Assembly: GCF_002002865.1 (NCBI RefSeq)
Contig: NZ_CP019508.1
Coordinates: 2,956,501 to 3,020,500 of the forward strand
Source of the DNA: Brevundimonas sp. LM2
GTDB taxonomy: Bacteria; Pseudomonadota; Alphaproteobacteria; Caulobacterales; Caulobacteraceae
Length of the DNA stretch: 64,000 nucleotides
Direction of reading: 5' to 3'
Shown: positions 10,245 to 18,951 of the stretch, piece after piece
Numbering within the stretch: the first letter of the stretch is position 1
Layout: every line of letters starts with the position of its first letter
The notes under the pieces: model-generated
What the model was told of the DNA's origin: nothing
Databases searched by the model: none
What the model saw: only the letters and a program-made list of their open reading frames with translations
Translations under genes and position numbers: made by a program

Positions 10245-11215
10245 CCACCTTCGCCTTCGACGCCCAGGTCACCTCGGCGCATTTCGATTCCTCGGGCGCG
10301 GTCTTCGCCCTGGGCGACGGCTCGGTCCGGTTCGAGGACGGGGTGTTCGACGCCGTCCATGACGGGGCCATCCTGTGCGCCACCGTCCACCCCTCCGGCG
10401 ACGGCCTGGTCAGCGGCGGCGACGACGGCCGGGTGATCTGGAGCCGCAAGGGCGAGGCCGGGGTCCTGGCCACGGCGAAAGGGCAATGGATCGACGCCAT
10501 CGACGCCTCGAGCGTGACCAAGCTGATCGCCTTCTCTTCCGGCAAGACCCTGTCGGTGATCGACGCCACCGACATCGTCTTCCGCCGCGACTTCCAGCAT
10601 GAGCGCACCGTCTCGGGCGTCGCCTTTGATCCCAAGGGTCGCCGCGTCGCCACCTCGACCTATGGCGGGGCCTGTCTGTGGTTCGCGCGCATCGCCGACC
10701 AGAAGCCGACGAAGCTGACCTGGGCCGGATCCCACACCGGCGTGGCCTTCTCCCCCGACGGGGCCTTCGTCGTCACCACCATGCAGGACATGCAGCTGCA
10801 CGGCTGGCGGCTGAAGGACTCCAAGAACCTGCGCATGGGCGGCTATCCGTCCAAGATCCGCAGCCTCGCCTTCCTGTCCAAGGGGGCGTTGCTGGCCTCG
10901 TCCGGGGCGCACGGGGCGGTGCTGTGGCCCTTCGTCGGGGCCAACGGTCCGATGGGCCGCGAGGCGTCCGAGATCGGCTTCGACGATTCCACCCAGGTGA
11001 CCCTGATCTCCGCCCGCACGGCGCACGGCCGGCTGGCGGCGGGCCTGGCCGATGGCCGGGTCTGGGTCGCCGACCCCGCCGGTCAGGGGTTGAACTTCGT
11101 CAAGGCCGAGAAGGGCTCCCCCATCGCCGCCCTGGCCCTCAGCCCCGACGCCACCCGCGTCGCCTGGGCCGACGAGGACGGCAACGCCGGCGTCGCCGAG
11201 GTCTCGATCGACTGA
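10241..11215 (+). CDS. WD40-repeat protein coupled to the COG0523 gene
   Basis: A 324-residue protein predicted to form a beta-propeller: repeated blades such as [55 protein letters not shown] and [18 protein letters not shown]. It has no signal peptide, so it is probably cytoplasmic. GTG 10241 overlaps the metallochaperone stop by four bases, so the two should be made together; this points to a role as a scaffold or client in metal delivery, which is an inference. The upstream extension of the frame lies inside the previous gene. Confidence 0.88.
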   Translation: MTTFAFDAQVTSAHFDSSGAVFALGDGSVRFEDGVFDAVHDGAILCATVHPSGDGLVSGGDDGRVIWSRKGEAGVLATAKGQWIDAIDASSVTKLIAFSSGKTLSVIDATDIVFRRDFQHERTVSGVAFDPKGRRVATSTYGGACLWFARIADQKPTKLTWAGSHTGVAFSPDGAFVVTTMQDMQLHGWRLKDSKNLRMGGYPSKIRSLAFLSKGALLASSGAHGAVLWPFVGANGPMGREASEIGFDDSTQVTLISARTAHGRLAAGLADGRVWVADPAGQGLNFVKAEKGSPIAALALSPDATRVAWADEDGNAGVAEVSID

Positions 11216-11271
11216 TCGCTCGACACGCCGCGCCGCCCCCGCCTATCGTCGGCCATGAGCGGGGGTCCGGA

Positions 11272-11403
11272 ATGCGGGGTCGAAAAGAGCGGGGCCAGAC
11301 CCCGCGCATGGCCTTCGGGTGCCTGGCTGTGGTCGTCCTTCTGACCGTCGCGGCGGGGGCCTTTCTTGTGGTTTTCCTTTGGGACGTGAATCTGCCGGCA
11401 TGA
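11272..11403 (+). CDS. Possible 43-residue single-pass membrane protein
   Basis: A short frame starting at ATG 11272 encodes a basic N terminus ([12 protein letters not shown]), one strong hydrophobic helix ([19 protein letters not shown]) and a short tail. Its stop overlaps the mtgA start by four bases (ATGA at 11400-11403), which favours it being real. There is no clear ribosome-binding site and I know of no family, so it could also be chance. Confidence 0.4.
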   Translation: MRGRKERGQTPRMAFGCLAVVVLLTVAAGAFLVVFLWDVNLPA

Positions 11404-12110
11404 CCGACACCCGGACCCCGTCGCCGTCCCCCCGTCGCCGCCGTCGCGGCCGACCCTGGCTGATCGCCCTGCTGATCCTGGCCCTGCTGCCCCTGGGCGG
11501 GGTGCTGATCCACCGGTTCCTGCCGGTTCCCGTGACCATCCTGATGGCGCAGCAGGCCTTGGCCGGCAAAGGCCTGGACTATCGCTGGACGCCGCTCGAG
11601 GACATCTCGCCCCACCTGGTCGTGTCCGCCATCGCCGCCGAGGACGCCCGCTTCTGCAGCCACGGCGGCTTCGACCTCGAGGCGATCGAAAAGGCGCTGA
11701 AGCACAACGAGAACGGCCGCCGGATCCGGGGCGGCTCGACCATCAGCCAGCAGACCGCCAAGAACGTCTTCCTCTGGCCCGGCCGCGACTGGGTGCGCAA
11801 GGGACTGGAGGCGGGCTATACGGTGCTGATCGAGACCGGATGGGGCAAGCGCCGCATCCTGGAGGTCTATCTTAACGTCGCCGAGATGGGGCCGGGCGTC
11901 TATGGGGCCGAGGCGGCGGCCCGGCACTGGTTCGGGACCTCGGCCGCCGACCTCAGCCCGCGTCAGGCGGCCCGGCTCGCCGCCATCCTTCCCAGCCCGC
12001 GCCGCTACGACGCCGGCACCCCCGGTCCCTATGTCCGACGGCGCGCGTCCCGCATCCAGGCCGCCGCGCGCACCGTCCGAAACGAGGGCCTGGCCGCCTG
12101 CGTCATCTGA
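11400..12110 (+). CDS. mtgA: Monofunctional peptidoglycan transglycosylase
   Basis: Polymerises lipid II into glycan strands at the inner membrane face of the periplasm. The 236-residue protein has a basic N terminus, one membrane helix (about residues 19-38) and a GT51 domain: [16 protein letters not shown] with catalytic Glu81, [40 protein letters not shown] and [16 protein letters not shown]. No transpeptidase domain follows, so it is the monofunctional type. ATG 11400 overlaps the upstream small frame's stop. Confidence 0.95.
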   Translation: MTDTRTPSPSPRRRRRGRPWLIALLILALLPLGGVLIHRFLPVPVTILMAQQALAGKGLDYRWTPLEDISPHLVVSAIAAEDARFCSHGGFDLEAIEKALKHNENGRRIRGGSTISQQTAKNVFLWPGRDWVRKGLEAGYTVLIETGWGKRRILEVYLNVAEMGPGVYGAEAAARHWFGTSAADLSPRQAARLAAILPSPRRYDAGTPGPYVRRRASRIQAAARTVRNEGLAACVI

Positions 12111-12227
12111 AATAATGTTGTTATATATCGGTGCGTTAACTCTCGCCCCTACCGTTCCATTAATCGCTAACTCGTAAGTCTGTCCGCGCGCGGACCCAGT
12201 CGGCCCGTGACCAGAGTGCGGGTAACC

Positions 12228-13967
12228 ATGCGTAGCGTGACACGGACAGTCGAGGCCCTGCAGACCTTCGCGGCACGCTTCGCCGCCGACTCCCGGGGCA
12301 ACGTCGCCCTGATCTTCGCGATGGCCCTGCCGACGATGGTGTTCATGACCCTGGGCGGGGTGGACATCAATCGCGCCTCGACGGTGCGGATGAATCTGCA
12401 GGATGCCCTGGACGCCGCCACCCTGGCCGCCGCCCGCTCGCAGTACACCGACGACCCCAACATCAATCGCGTCGGCCTGGCGGCGCTTCAGGCCAATCTG
12501 GCCGCGTTCGGCGACATCACCCTGCTGACCGACGCCACCAGCTTCCACCTGGACATGACCACGGGCGCGGTCGTCGCTGATACGACGGTGAACGTCGACG
12601 CCCTCGTGGCCAACATCATCCTGCCGCCCTACGATCAGGTGCTGGGCGACCAGATCCCCGTCAGGGCCCATTCCGAAGCGTTGCGCTCGAACAACCGGAT
12701 CGAAGTCGCTCTGGTGATCGACAACACCGGGTCGATGTCCGAGCAGAACCGGCTGGTGAACACCAAGGCGGCGGCGCTCGCGCTGATCAATCGGCTGGAG
12801 GCGGCCGATGGCCGGTCCATCGAGCCGGACGCCATCAAGATCTCCCTGGTGCCCTTTTCCCAGACGGTCCGGGTGCTGCCGGGCGGCACGAACACGCCGC
12901 CCAGCTGGATGAGCAATGCGGTCGATCATACGGGCGGTGGCATCTACAACAGCTCGACCAACGCCTACAGCCTGTTCGACGCCAACGCCGCCGGGCGCTT
13001 CGACCTGTTTGGCTGGTTGAACACCACCTGGGGTGGCTGCGTCGAGAGCCGGCCCCAGCCCTACGACATCCGCGACACGGCCCCGACCAGCGCGACCAAG
13101 GCGACGATGTTCGTGCCGTATTTCGCCCCGGACCAGCCGGACAAGGACTATCCCAACGACTCGACGTGGAAGGGCTATGCGTCCGAGGGCAACGACTATC
13201 TTGAGGACGGCCGCGGCGGCTCGACCGCCAATCCGGCCTTCGCCAACACCACGGCCGGCGCGGCGGCCCGCAAGAAGGAATGGTTCGATCGGGTCCGCAA
13301 CACAGCGCGCTATTCAAGCACGCCCCGCAACGCCGCCAACGGCCACCGCCTGACCCTGACGACGTCGATCGGCCCGAACATGGGCTGCGACCTGCAACCC
13401 ATCATCCGGCTGACCGACGACTACACGGCCCTGCGCACGGCGGTGAAGAACATGGTCGCCTCCGGCAACACCAACGTCCCCCTGGGCGCCATGTGGGGCT
13501 GGCACACCCTGTCGCCGCGCGCGCCCTTCGGCGACGGACGGCCCTATGGCACCGAGCGGCTGAAGAAGATCATCATCATCATGACCGACGGCGCGAACGT
13601 CATGAGCGACACCAACACCCCCAACGACAGCATGTACAACGGCCTGGGCTATATCTGGCAGAACCGGCTGGGCATCGTCTCCGGCAACGACACGACCCGC
13701 CGCCAGAAGATGGACGAGCGCTTCGACCACGTCAGCCGGGGCGCCGAAGACCCCTTCGGCAGCACCGAGGACATGTGCGGCAACATGAAGAAGGAGGGGC
13801 TGGAGATCTACACCGTGGCCGTCCAGGTGGATGGGACGGCCCAGACCCTGCTGCGGCGCTGCGCCACCGACGCCGACCACTATTTCCCAGTCACCAGCGC
13901 GTCGGGCATCGGCGCGGCCTTCGACCGCATCGCCGGGGCCATCGAGAACCTGAGGATCAGCCGATGA
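12228..13967 (+). CDS. TadG-like pilus assembly protein with von Willebrand A domain
   Basis: A 579-residue protein starting with a Tad-type pseudopilin region: short cytoplasmic part, DSRGNVALIFAMALP, a membrane helix (about 26-44) and VDINRASTVRMNLQDALDAATLAAAR. A vWA domain follows, with a MIDAS-like DNTGSMS (Asp165), a large insertion (about 200-400), then IIIIMTDGANVM. The protein is probably anchored in the inner membrane with its bulk in the periplasm. I chose ATG 12228 (MRSVTRTVEAL); GTG 12207 is an alternative. No other tad genes are nearby, so it is an orphan. Its stop overlaps the next gene's ATG. Confidence 0.88.
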   Translation: MRSVTRTVEALQTFAARFAADSRGNVALIFAMALPTMVFMTLGGVDINRASTVRMNLQDALDAATLAAARSQYTDDPNINRVGLAALQANLAAFGDITLLTDATSFHLDMTTGAVVADTTVNVDALVANIILPPYDQVLGDQIPVRAHSEALRSNNRIEVALVIDNTGSMSEQNRLVNTKAAALALINRLEAADGRSIEPDAIKISLVPFSQTVRVLPGGTNTPPSWMSNAVDHTGGGIYNSSTNAYSLFDANAAGRFDLFGWLNTTWGGCVESRPQPYDIRDTAPTSATKATMFVPYFAPDQPDKDYPNDSTWKGYASEGNDYLEDGRGGSTANPAFANTTAGAAARKKEWFDRVRNTARYSSTPRNAANGHRLTLTTSIGPNMGCDLQPIIRLTDDYTALRTAVKNMVASGNTNVPLGAMWGWHTLSPRAPFGDGRPYGTERLKKIIIIMTDGANVMSDTNTPNDSMYNGLGYIWQNRLGIVSGNDTTRRQKMDERFDHVSRGAEDPFGSTEDMCGNMKKEGLEIYTVAVQVDGTAQTLLRRCATDADHYFPVTSASGIGAAFDRIAGAIENLRISR

Positions 13968-14173
13968 TCGCCTCCGCCATCGCCGCTTCCGGCATCGCCA
14001 CGGCCACCGCCCGGTTCGAACAGAGCGCCATCCGCACCGCGACGGGCTCCCTGGACAATCTCGGGGCCGAACTGGTCGAACAGACCATGGCCGCCACGGC
14101 GGTCTCGGCCAACGTCGCCGTTTTGAGAACCGCCGACGACATGGTCGGCAGCCTGCTGGACATCCTCGCCTGA
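13964..14173 (+). CDS. Mini protein resembling fused ends of a flagellar rod protein
   Basis: A 69-residue protein. The N-terminal part (MIASAIAASGIATATARFEQ) resembles the helix that opens FlgC/FlgG-type rod proteins, and the C-terminal part (LVEQTMAATAVSANVAVLRTADDMVGSLLDI) resembles the closing helix of the family (the Flg_bbr_C region). The whole middle of such proteins is missing. The ATG overlaps the TadG-like stop (ATGA at 13964-13967). It may be a self-assembling two-helix protein of the rod/hook family or a relic. No flagellar genes are nearby. Confidence 0.7.
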   Translation: MIASAIAASGIATATARFEQSAIRTATGSLDNLGAELVEQTMAATAVSANVAVLRTADDMVGSLLDILA

Positions 14174-14186
14174 CGGCCGCACCTTG

Positions 14187-14304
14187 GCGCTCCCGACCAC
14201 CGGGCGCTGAGGCGGCAGGCTTTTCGAGCCGAGCGGTAGCGCCCCGAACAACCGGGCGCTCAAGCAGCGAGGCTCCGGGAGCCGAGCGGTAGCGCCTCCG
14301 AAGG
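14187..14304. repeat. Tandem 52-53-base repeat before the DUF1428 gene
   Basis: Unit 1 (14187-14238) and unit 2 (14239-14291) share ACCGGGCGCT and GAGCCGAGCGGTAGCGCC; a third partial unit (GCGCCTCCGAAGG) runs into the ribosome-binding site GAAGGAGGACAA of the next gene. Unit 2 contains a hairpin, GGCTCCGGGAGCC. The array fills the gap between the mini rod-like gene and the DUF1428 gene, so it is probably 5' leader. Confidence 0.75.
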
Positions 14305-14311
14305 AGGACAA

Positions 14312-14659
14312 ATGACTTACGTTTCCGGCTTCCTCACCCCGGTCAAGACCGACGACAGGGATCGCTACATCAAGTCAGCCGAAGTCAGCTGGCCGATCTT
14401 CCAGAAATACGGCGCTCTGGAACAGGTCGAGACCTGGGGCGTCGACGTGCCGCCCGGCAAGCTGACCGGCTTCGACCTGGCGGTGAAGCTGGAGGACGGC
14501 GAGGCCGTCGTCTTCTCGTGGATCAAATGGCCGGACAAGGCCACGGCCGAGGCCTGTTTCGCCACCATGGAGACCGACCCGGCCTGGAAGGAGCTGGACA
14601 TGCCGTTCGACGGCAAGCGCATGATGTGGGGCGGGTTCGAGGTGGTGTTCGCGGGGTGA
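14312..14659 (+). CDS. DUF1428 family protein
   Basis: A 115-residue soluble protein of the DUF1428 family (ferredoxin-like dimeric fold, function unknown). Recognised from MTYVSGFLTPVKTDDRDRY, WGVDVPPGKLTGFDLAVKLE, VVFSWIKWPDKATAEACF and the closing FDGKRMMWGGFEVVF. The ATG has an excellent ribosome-binding site (GAAGGAGGACAA). The stop overlaps the start of the GH16 gene (TGATG), although there is no obvious functional link. Confidence 0.93.
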   Translation: MTYVSGFLTPVKTDDRDRYIKSAEVSWPIFQKYGALEQVETWGVDVPPGKLTGFDLAVKLEDGEAVVFSWIKWPDKATAEACFATMETDPAWKELDMPFDGKRMMWGGFEVVFAG

Positions 14660-15483
14660 TGCAGATGCCCGCGCGTCACGCATTCACGGATGACGGTGCC
14701 GCGCGCGCCGGGCGCCTGGCCCTGGCCGTCCTGGTCCTGTCGGCCCCGAGCGCGCCCGCCCTGGCGCAGACTCCGCCCGCCGGCTACCGCCTGGCCTGGG
14801 CCGACGAGTTCGAATACGCAGGCCTGCCCGATCCCGCGCGCTGGACCTACGACACCCACGCCAACGCCACCGGCTGGTACAACAACGAGGCCCAGTACTA
14901 TGCCGCCGATCGGCTGCGGAACGCCCGGGTCGAGGACGGCCACCTGATCATCGAGGCCCGGCACGAGCAACCCGACGCGGCCGACAGCGGCGGCCAGGCC
15001 TATACCTCGGCCCGGCTGGTCAGCCGCCAGCACTGGACCTATGGCCTGTACGAGGTGCGCGCCCGGGTCCCGTGCGGCCGGGGCACCTGGCCCGCCATCT
15101 GGATGCTGCGGGAAAACATGACCGCCTGGCCGCAGGACGGCGAGATCGACATCATGGAACACGTCGGTCACCGGCCCGGCATCGTCCACGGCACGGTCCA
15201 CACCGGGGCCTACAACCACGTCGCCCAGACCCAGCGCGGGGCCGAGGTCGCCGTTCCGGACGCCTGCGAGGCCTTCCACCGCTATCAGGTCCGCTGGACA
15301 CCCGACGCCGTGGTCTTCGCCATCGACGACGTGGACTACCACCGCTTCGACAACGACAAGGCCGGCGACCGGGCCACCTGGCCCTTCGACCGCCCGTTCG
15401 GCCTGATCCTCAACATCGCCGTCGGTGGCGACTGGGGCGGGGCGGAAGGCATCGACGACGCGGCCTTCCCGCAGACGATGTAG
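14659..15483 (+). CDS. Secreted GH16 beta-glucanase, C terminus cut by an in-frame amber stop
   Basis: Family 16 glycoside hydrolases cut beta-1,3 or mixed beta-glucans. A signal peptide ends near ALA-QT (residue 36). The domain opens with YRLAWADEFEY and NNEAQYY; the catalytic motif is GEIDIMEHVG (Glu162, Asp164, Glu167), and LILNIAVGGDWGG closes the core. The frame stops at TAG 15481 after FPQTM, but the same frame continues at 15484-15519 as VDYVRVFQPMD and TGA. That is the usual last strand of GH16 (VDYVRVYQ-like), so the gene has lost its last 11 to 12 residues through one nonsense change or a sequence error. Activity may be reduced. Confidence 0.92.
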   Translation: MQMPARHAFTDDGAARAGRLALAVLVLSAPSAPALAQTPPAGYRLAWADEFEYAGLPDPARWTYDTHANATGWYNNEAQYYAADRLRNARVEDGHLIIEARHEQPDAADSGGQAYTSARLVSRQHWTYGLYEVRARVPCGRGTWPAIWMLRENMTAWPQDGEIDIMEHVGHRPGIVHGTVHTGAYNHVAQTQRGAEVAVPDACEAFHRYQVRWTPDAVVFAIDDVDYHRFDNDKAGDRATWPFDRPFGLILNIAVGGDWGGAEGIDDAAFPQTM

Positions 15484-15543
15484 GTCGACTATGTGCGCGT
15501 CTTCCAGCCGATGGACTGAGCCGCGGCAGGGATCACCGGCGGG

Positions 15544-16647
15544 TCAGAGGGCGACCGTCCGCCCCTCGCGCGCGGCCTGATAGATCGCCTCGATGATCCG
15601 CATGTCGCGCAGCCCCTCCTCGCCCGCCACGATCGGCTGGCTGTCCGTCATCACGCACTGCGACAGGTGATCCAGCTGGGCCGAGAACTGGTTGTTGGGC
15701 TGGGCCGGAGCGACATGGTCGACGGTCTCGCCCCCGCGCCGCAGCCGCAGCCGATTGCCGTTGTAGGCGGTCGCCGGTTCCGCATCCAGCCAGCCCTCGG
15801 TCCCCACCACCCGGTAGCGGTTGTGGTTCGAGCCATAGGTGGAGACGCAGTGGGCCACCACGCCCGACGGGAAGGTCAGCTGGAAGTTGATCGTGTCCTC
15901 GACCTCGCGGAAGCGCACGTCCGACCGGTCGGTGCTCTCCACCGCCGTGACCGAGGCCGGCTCCTCCCCGGTCAGATAGCGGGCCGCCTGCAGGCTGTAG
16001 ATGCCGATGTCCATCAGCGAGCCCCCGCCCGCCAGCGCCTTGTTCAGCCGCCACTGGGTCGGGTCGCCGGCGTTGAAACCGTGCTCGGCCGTGACGATCC
16101 GGACCCGGCCCAGTTCCCCGTCGCGCACGATCCGCATCGCCTCGCGGTTGGCCGCCTCGAAATGACTGCGGTAGCCGATCATCAGCTTGCGCCCGGCGGC
16201 GCGACAGGCGGCGATCATGGACTCGGCCTCCGCCGCCGTATTGGCCATGGGCTTTTCGCACATCACATGCTTGCCCGCCGCCGCCGACCGCAGGGTGTAC
16301 TCATGGTGCATGCCGTTGGGCAGGATCACATAGACGATGTCGACGTCCGGATTGTCCCGGATCGTGTCGAAGGTGTCGTAGCCATAGAGGCCGGTCTCGG
16401 GCACGCCGTACTGGGCGGCATAGCGTCGCGCCTTGTCCATGGAGCCGCTGACCAGGGCCGTCACGCGCGAGTGCCGACACTCGGCGAACCGGGGCAGGAT
16501 GACGTCCGCATACCGCCCCAGACCCACGATGGCATAGCCGAGCTTGCGGTCCTGGAAGCTCCCCGCGAGCGCGGAAGCGCCGGGCAGGGCCAGGGCGGCG
16601 GCGGTTCCGCCGATCAGCAGGTCGCGGCGATGGGGTCTCGACAGCAT
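15544..16647 (-). CDS. Tat-exported Gfo/Idh/MocA oxidoreductase (glucose-fructose-oxidoreductase-like)
   Basis: A 367-residue NAD(P)-dependent sugar oxidoreductase of the Gfo/Idh/MocA family. The N terminus has a twin-arginine signal (HRRDLLIGGTAAALALPG, Arg7-Arg8), as in periplasmic GFOR. The Rossmann part starts with LGYAIVGLGRYAD; the catalytic-site motif CEKPMAN and the C-terminal-domain GGGSLMDIGIYSLQAARYL are clear. ATG 16647 has GGAGG five bases upstream and begins the Tat signal; an open frame extends further but is unlikely. It is divergent from the TonB receptor gene. The exact sugar is unknown. Confidence 0.92.
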   Translation of the reverse strand: MLSRPHRRDLLIGGTAAALALPGASALAGSFQDRKLGYAIVGLGRYADVILPRFAECRHSRVTALVSGSMDKARRYAAQYGVPETGLYGYDTFDTIRDNPDVDIVYVILPNGMHHEYTLRSAAAGKHVMCEKPMANTAAEAESMIAACRAAGRKLMIGYRSHFEAANREAMRIVRDGELGRVRIVTAEHGFNAGDPTQWRLNKALAGGGSLMDIGIYSLQAARYLTGEEPASVTAVESTDRSDVRFREVEDTINFQLTFPSGVVAHCVSTYGSNHNRYRVVGTEGWLDAEPATAYNGNRLRLRRGGETVDHVAPAQPNNQFSAQLDHLSQCVMTDSQPIVAGEEGLRDMRIIEAIYQAAREGRTVAL

Positions 16648-16761
16648 GGTGGCCTCCCTGTGGGCGGACGGTCTCCGCCATCCCCCACCCCATCCTGCGT
16701 CAAATGTCCGACCTTTGCCAAGCGACGCCCTGACATCTTGCGAGACGCCGAGGCTTCCTCT

Positions 16762-16783
16762 ATTGCGACGCGTTCTCATTCTC
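16762..16783 (+). promoter_or_regulatory. Candidate Fur-type site before the TonB receptor gene
   Basis: ATTGCGACGCGTTCTCATTC lies about 15-35 bases before the receptor start. The core TGCGACGCGTTCTCA matches 9 of 14 fixed positions of the 7-1-7 Fur pattern TGATAAT-N-ATTATCA by hand. An iron-uptake gene downstream makes Fur control plausible, but the match is only moderate. Confidence 0.4.
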
Positions 16784-16796
16784 AGGTCTCCCCGCC

Positions 16797-18947
16797 ATGC
16801 TCCGCGCCCTCGCCCTCTCGACCACCGCCCTGTTCGCCCTCGCCGCCCCGGCCCTGGCCCAGGACGCCGCCGCCGACCGGCTGGAAGAGGTGGTCGTCAC
16901 GGGATCGCAGGTCCAGCTGGCCGCCCCCTATGCCGGGGGCCAGGTCGCGCGCGGGGCCCGGGTCGGCCTGTTCGGATCCCTGTCGCAGCTCGACACCCCC
17001 TTCGCCGTCACCGCCTATACCGAGGAGCTCGCCCGCAACCAGCAGGCCCGCAGCGTCGGCGACGTGCTCCAGAACGACCCCGCCGTCCGCGTCTCCAAGG
17101 GCTTCGGCAATTTCCAGGAGCTGTACGTCATCCGCGGCTTCCCCGTGTACTCCGACGACATGACCTACAACGGCCTGTACGGCATCCTGCCGCGTCAGTT
17201 CGTGGCCGCCGAGTTCCTGGAGCGGGTCGAGGTCTTCCACGGGGCCACCGCCTTCCTGAACGGCGCGGCCCCCGGCGGATCCGGCGTCGGCGGGGCCTTC
17301 AACCTGACGCCCAAGCGCGCCGGCAATGAGCCCCTGACCCGCCTGACCCTGGGCCTCGAAGGCGGGGGCGAGGGCTACGCCGCCGCCGACGTCTCGCGCC
17401 GCTTCGGGACCGATGGCGACACCGGCCTGCGCCTGAACGTTGCCCGCCGCGACGGCGAGGGCGCGATCGACGACCAGTCCCGCACCCTGAACGTCGTCGG
17501 CCTGGGCCTCGACCGGCGCGGCGCCCGGGCCCGGTTCTCGGCCGACCTGGGCTGGCAGGATCACCGCATCGATGCCCCGCGCCCGACCGTGACCCCGACC
17601 GGCGCCGTCCCCGCCGCCCCCGACGCCACCACCAACTTCGCCCAGCCCTGGACCTATACCGACGAGGAACAGCTGTTCGGCGTCGTCCGCGGCGAGCTGG
17701 ACCTGACCGACCGCGTCACCGCCTGGGCCGCCTTCGGCGGGCGCAGCGGCCAGGAGGACAACATCCTGGCCAACCCCACGGCTCAGCCCGACGGCACCAC
17801 CAGCGCCTACCGCTTCGACAATGCGCGCCAGGACACGGTCTGGTCCGGCGACGTCGGCGTCCGCGCCGAACTGACCACCGGCCCGGTCGACCACCGGCTG
17901 GTCGCCTCCGCCTCCCAGGTCCGGTCGCGGTCCGAGAACGCCTATGCCTTCTCCGACTTCGCGGGCTTCGCCTCCAGCCTGTCGAACCCCGTCGCCGTCC
18001 CCCCGCCCGCCGCCACCTTCTTCGTCGGCGGCGACCTGAACGACCCCAGCGTCACCGAACGGGTCGAGACCTCGTCCGTCGCCATCGCCGACATGATGTC
18101 CCTGCTGGACGGCCGCCTGCTGCTGACCGCCGGGGCCCGCTATCAGGAGATCGAGACCCGCACCTACGACTACAACACCGGTGCCCTGGGCTCGTCCTAC
18201 GAGGGCGACGCCGTCACCCCCGCCTTCGCCGTGGTCTACAAGCCGACCGCACGGATCTCCCTCTACGCCAACTATGCCGAGGCCCTGATCCCCGGCCAGA
18301 CCGCCCCGGCCGTGTCCGGCGGCACCCCCGTGACCAATGCCGGCGAGGTGCTGTCGCCCTTCCGCGGTGAACAGGCCGAGGTCGGGATGAAATACGACCT
18401 GGGACGCTTCGGTGGCTCGGTCAGCCTGTTCCGCACCACCCTGCCCTCGGCCTTCGTCGAGAACGGCCGCTTCGCCACCAATGGCGAGCAGCGCAACCAG
18501 GGCCTCGAGGTCTCCTTCTTCGGCGAGCCGCGCGACGGCCTGCGCGTCCTCGGCGGCTGGACCCTGCTCGACGCCGAACTGACCCAGACCGCCGACGGCG
18601 CCCTCGACGGCCGCGCCCCCATCGGCGCCCCCGAGGTCCAGGGCAACGTCAATGTCGAGTGGGACCTGCCCCAGCTGACCGGCCTGACCCTGGAGGGCCG
18701 CCTGGTCTACACCGGCGAGCAGGCCGTCGACGCCGCTAACACCGTCGATCTCGACAGCTGGACCCGCCTCGACGCCGGCGTCCGCTATGCGTTCGAGGCC
18801 TCGGGTCGTCCCCTGACCCTGCGCGCCCGGGTCGAGAACCTGGCCGACGAGGACCAGTGGGTCGCCGTCGGCGGCTATCCAGGGGCCAACTACCTGACCC
18901 TGGGCGCGCCCCGTACCCTGTCGCTGTCGATCTCCGCTGAGTTCTGA
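16797..18947 (+). CDS. TonB-dependent siderophore receptor
   Basis: A 716-residue outer-membrane receptor. A signal peptide ends at ALA-QD near residue 22. The plug domain includes LEEVVVTGSQ (TonB box region), QLDTPFAVTAYTEELARNQQ, VGDVLQNDPAVRVSKGFG, YVIRGFPVYSDDMTYNGLYG and VEVFHGATAFLNGAAPGGSG, typical of ferric-siderophore receptors. The barrel ends in ...LSLSISAEF with the final Phe. The next gene is a PepSY reductase-like protein, which fits iron uptake. The ligand cannot be told from sequence. Confidence 0.94.
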   Translation: MLRALALSTTALFALAAPALAQDAAADRLEEVVVTGSQVQLAAPYAGGQVARGARVGLFGSLSQLDTPFAVTAYTEELARNQQARSVGDVLQNDPAVRVSKGFGNFQELYVIRGFPVYSDDMTYNGLYGILPRQFVAAEFLERVEVFHGATAFLNGAAPGGSGVGGAFNLTPKRAGNEPLTRLTLGLEGGGEGYAAADVSRRFGTDGDTGLRLNVARRDGEGAIDDQSRTLNVVGLGLDRRGARARFSADLGWQDHRIDAPRPTVTPTGAVPAAPDATTNFAQPWTYTDEEQLFGVVRGELDLTDRVTAWAAFGGRSGQEDNILANPTAQPDGTTSAYRFDNARQDTVWSGDVGVRAELTTGPVDHRLVASASQVRSRSENAYAFSDFAGFASSLSNPVAVPPPAATFFVGGDLNDPSVTERVETSSVAIADMMSLLDGRLLLTAGARYQEIETRTYDYNTGALGSSYEGDAVTPAFAVVYKPTARISLYANYAEALIPGQTAPAVSGGTPVTNAGEVLSPFRGEQAEVGMKYDLGRFGGSVSLFRTTLPSAFVENGRFATNGEQRNQGLEVSFFGEPRDGLRVLGGWTLLDAELTQTADGALDGRAPIGAPEVQGNVNVEWDLPQLTGLTLEGRLVYTGEQAVDAANTVDLDSWTRLDAGVRYAFEASGRPLTLRARVENLADEDQWVAVGGYPGANYLTLGAPRTLSLSISAEF

Positions 18948-18951
18948 GCGG

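Noticed and set aside
15481..15483. The GH16 TAG as a pyrrolysine codon
   Set aside because: No pyl genes are visible and GH16 enzymes have no reason for pyrrolysine; a nonsense change or sequence error is simpler.
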